From Nitrososphaerales archaeon (lineage in GTDB: Archaea; Thermoproteota; Nitrososphaeria; Nitrososphaerales; Gagatemarchaeaceae), in NCBI GenBank assembly GCA_030040055.1, contig JASHUK010000027.1, forward strand, positions 1 through 5,173: DNA of 5,173 nt, given 5' to 3'. Shown here piece by piece: positions 4,734 through 5,173 of this stretch (position 1 is its first letter; the number at the start of each line of letters is the position of its first letter). The notes under the pieces were generated by a model, which saw only the letters and a program-made list of their open reading frames with translations, was not told the origin of the DNA and ran no database searches. A program made the translations under genes and the position numbers.

Positions 4734-5173
4734 ATCACGGGCTTCGCTGAAGAGCTGGTCGTAGACATCCTATATTCGTGGACGAGGATGATAATCGCCC
4801 TCGTCCTCAGCATAGTATTCGGCATGGCCGTGGGGATCCTCGCCGCCCGAAACAAGAAGGCCGAGGGGCTGGTGATACCCCTCCTCGACGTCCTCCAGTC
4901 CATCCCGATACTGGGCTTCTTCCCTGTCGTGATAGGGGGCATCTACGCCCTCATCCCCAACCAGATAGGGATCAACCTGGCGGTGATATTCCTGATATTC
5001 ACGAGCATGTCCTGGAACATCGCCTTCGGAGTCTACGAGGCGGTGAAGTCCATCCCGCAGGACTACGTCGACATGACGGGGCTGACCGGCGCGGGGGCCC
5101 TGAGGAGGATAAGGAGCCTGTACATCCCGGCTTCCATGAGCAGGATCGCCTACAACACGCAGACGTCGTGGGC
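4734..5173 (+). CDS. NitT/TauT-type ABC transporter permease, N-terminal part, cut by window edge
   Basis: The open frame codes for an inner-membrane permease of the binding-protein-dependent type. Helices begin with RMIIALVLSIVFGMAVGILA, followed by LLDVLQSIPILGFFPVV, a family-typical loop and helix, then AVIFLIFTSMSWNIAFGVYE. The cytoplasmic EAA loop (from about 5037) reads EAVKSIPQDYVDMTGLTGAG with IRSLYIP after it, the region that docks on the ATPase. The family imports nitrate, sulfonates or similar small anions; the substrate cannot be told here. IPILGFFPVV and FTSMSWNIAFGVYE recall the long two-domain permeases of archaea. The start is a problem: the frame is open from 4713, but the first ATG/GTG/TTG is ATG 4788, inside the expected first part of the domain. 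The position given uses ATC 4734, about 32 bp after the TATA centre, as a tentative non-canonical start. The 3' end lies beyond the window. Confidence 0.85.
   Translation, partial: MTGFAEELVVDILYSWTRMIIALVLSIVFGMAVGILAARNKKAEGLVIPLLDVLQSIPILGFFPVVIGGIYALIPNQIGINLAVIFLIFTSMSWNIAFGVYEAVKSIPQDYVDMTGLTGAGALRRIRSLYIPASMSRIAYNTQTSW

Overview
The window looks like a GC-rich archaeal chromosome fragment, most likely Thermoproteota/Nitrososphaeria-like; this placement is an inference from gene style, not from a marker gene. Several genes start with TTG, Shine-Dalgarno sites are scarce, and A/T-rich TATA-like boxes sit about 27 bp (leaderless mRNA) or about 37 bp (about 10-nt leader) upstream of the starts. 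A TatC with a C-terminal zinc ribbon and a membrane-anchored protein with several N-glycosylation sequons also fit archaea. The start of a heme o synthase gene suggests an aerobically respiring organism.

Layout. (1) 1-148, minus: 5' end of a UbiA-family protoheme farnesyltransferase (ctaB-like), cut by the window edge. (2) 259-1467, plus: tatA and tatC, the twin-arginine translocation genes, divergent from ctaB across a 110-bp promoter region. (3) 1484-1669, minus: a 61-residue ribbon-helix-helix (RHH) DNA-binding protein, convergent with tatC. Its upstream region holds a palindromic TATA box and a 16-bp direct repeat with a CACATGTG core, which looks like an autoregulatory operator. A possible 41-residue ORF runs the other way from this region. 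(4) 1952-3061, plus: an unrecognised multi-pass membrane protein of 369 residues. (5) 3225-3833, minus: a membrane-anchored, probably surface-exposed protein of 202 residues, convergent with (4). These two genes have a less G/C-biased third codon position than the flanking genes and may be a lineage-specific insert. (6) 3834-4152: a 319-bp stretch without a confident gene, holding the promoter of (5), an A/T-rich dyad, a possible 25-codon ORF and the promoter of (7). (7) 4153-4650, plus: a small soluble zincin with HExxHxxGxxD. (8) about 4734 to the window end, plus: the N-terminal part of a NitT/TauT-type ABC transporter permease whose start codon is not obvious.

Working together: TatA and TatC form the minimal archaeal Tat translocon, exporting folded proteins. 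The RHH protein probably represses its own promoter and perhaps the divergent transcript. The remaining genes look like separate transcription units, each with its own promoter except the large membrane protein, for which no TATA box was found. No tRNA, rRNA, CRISPR array or insertion sequence was found.
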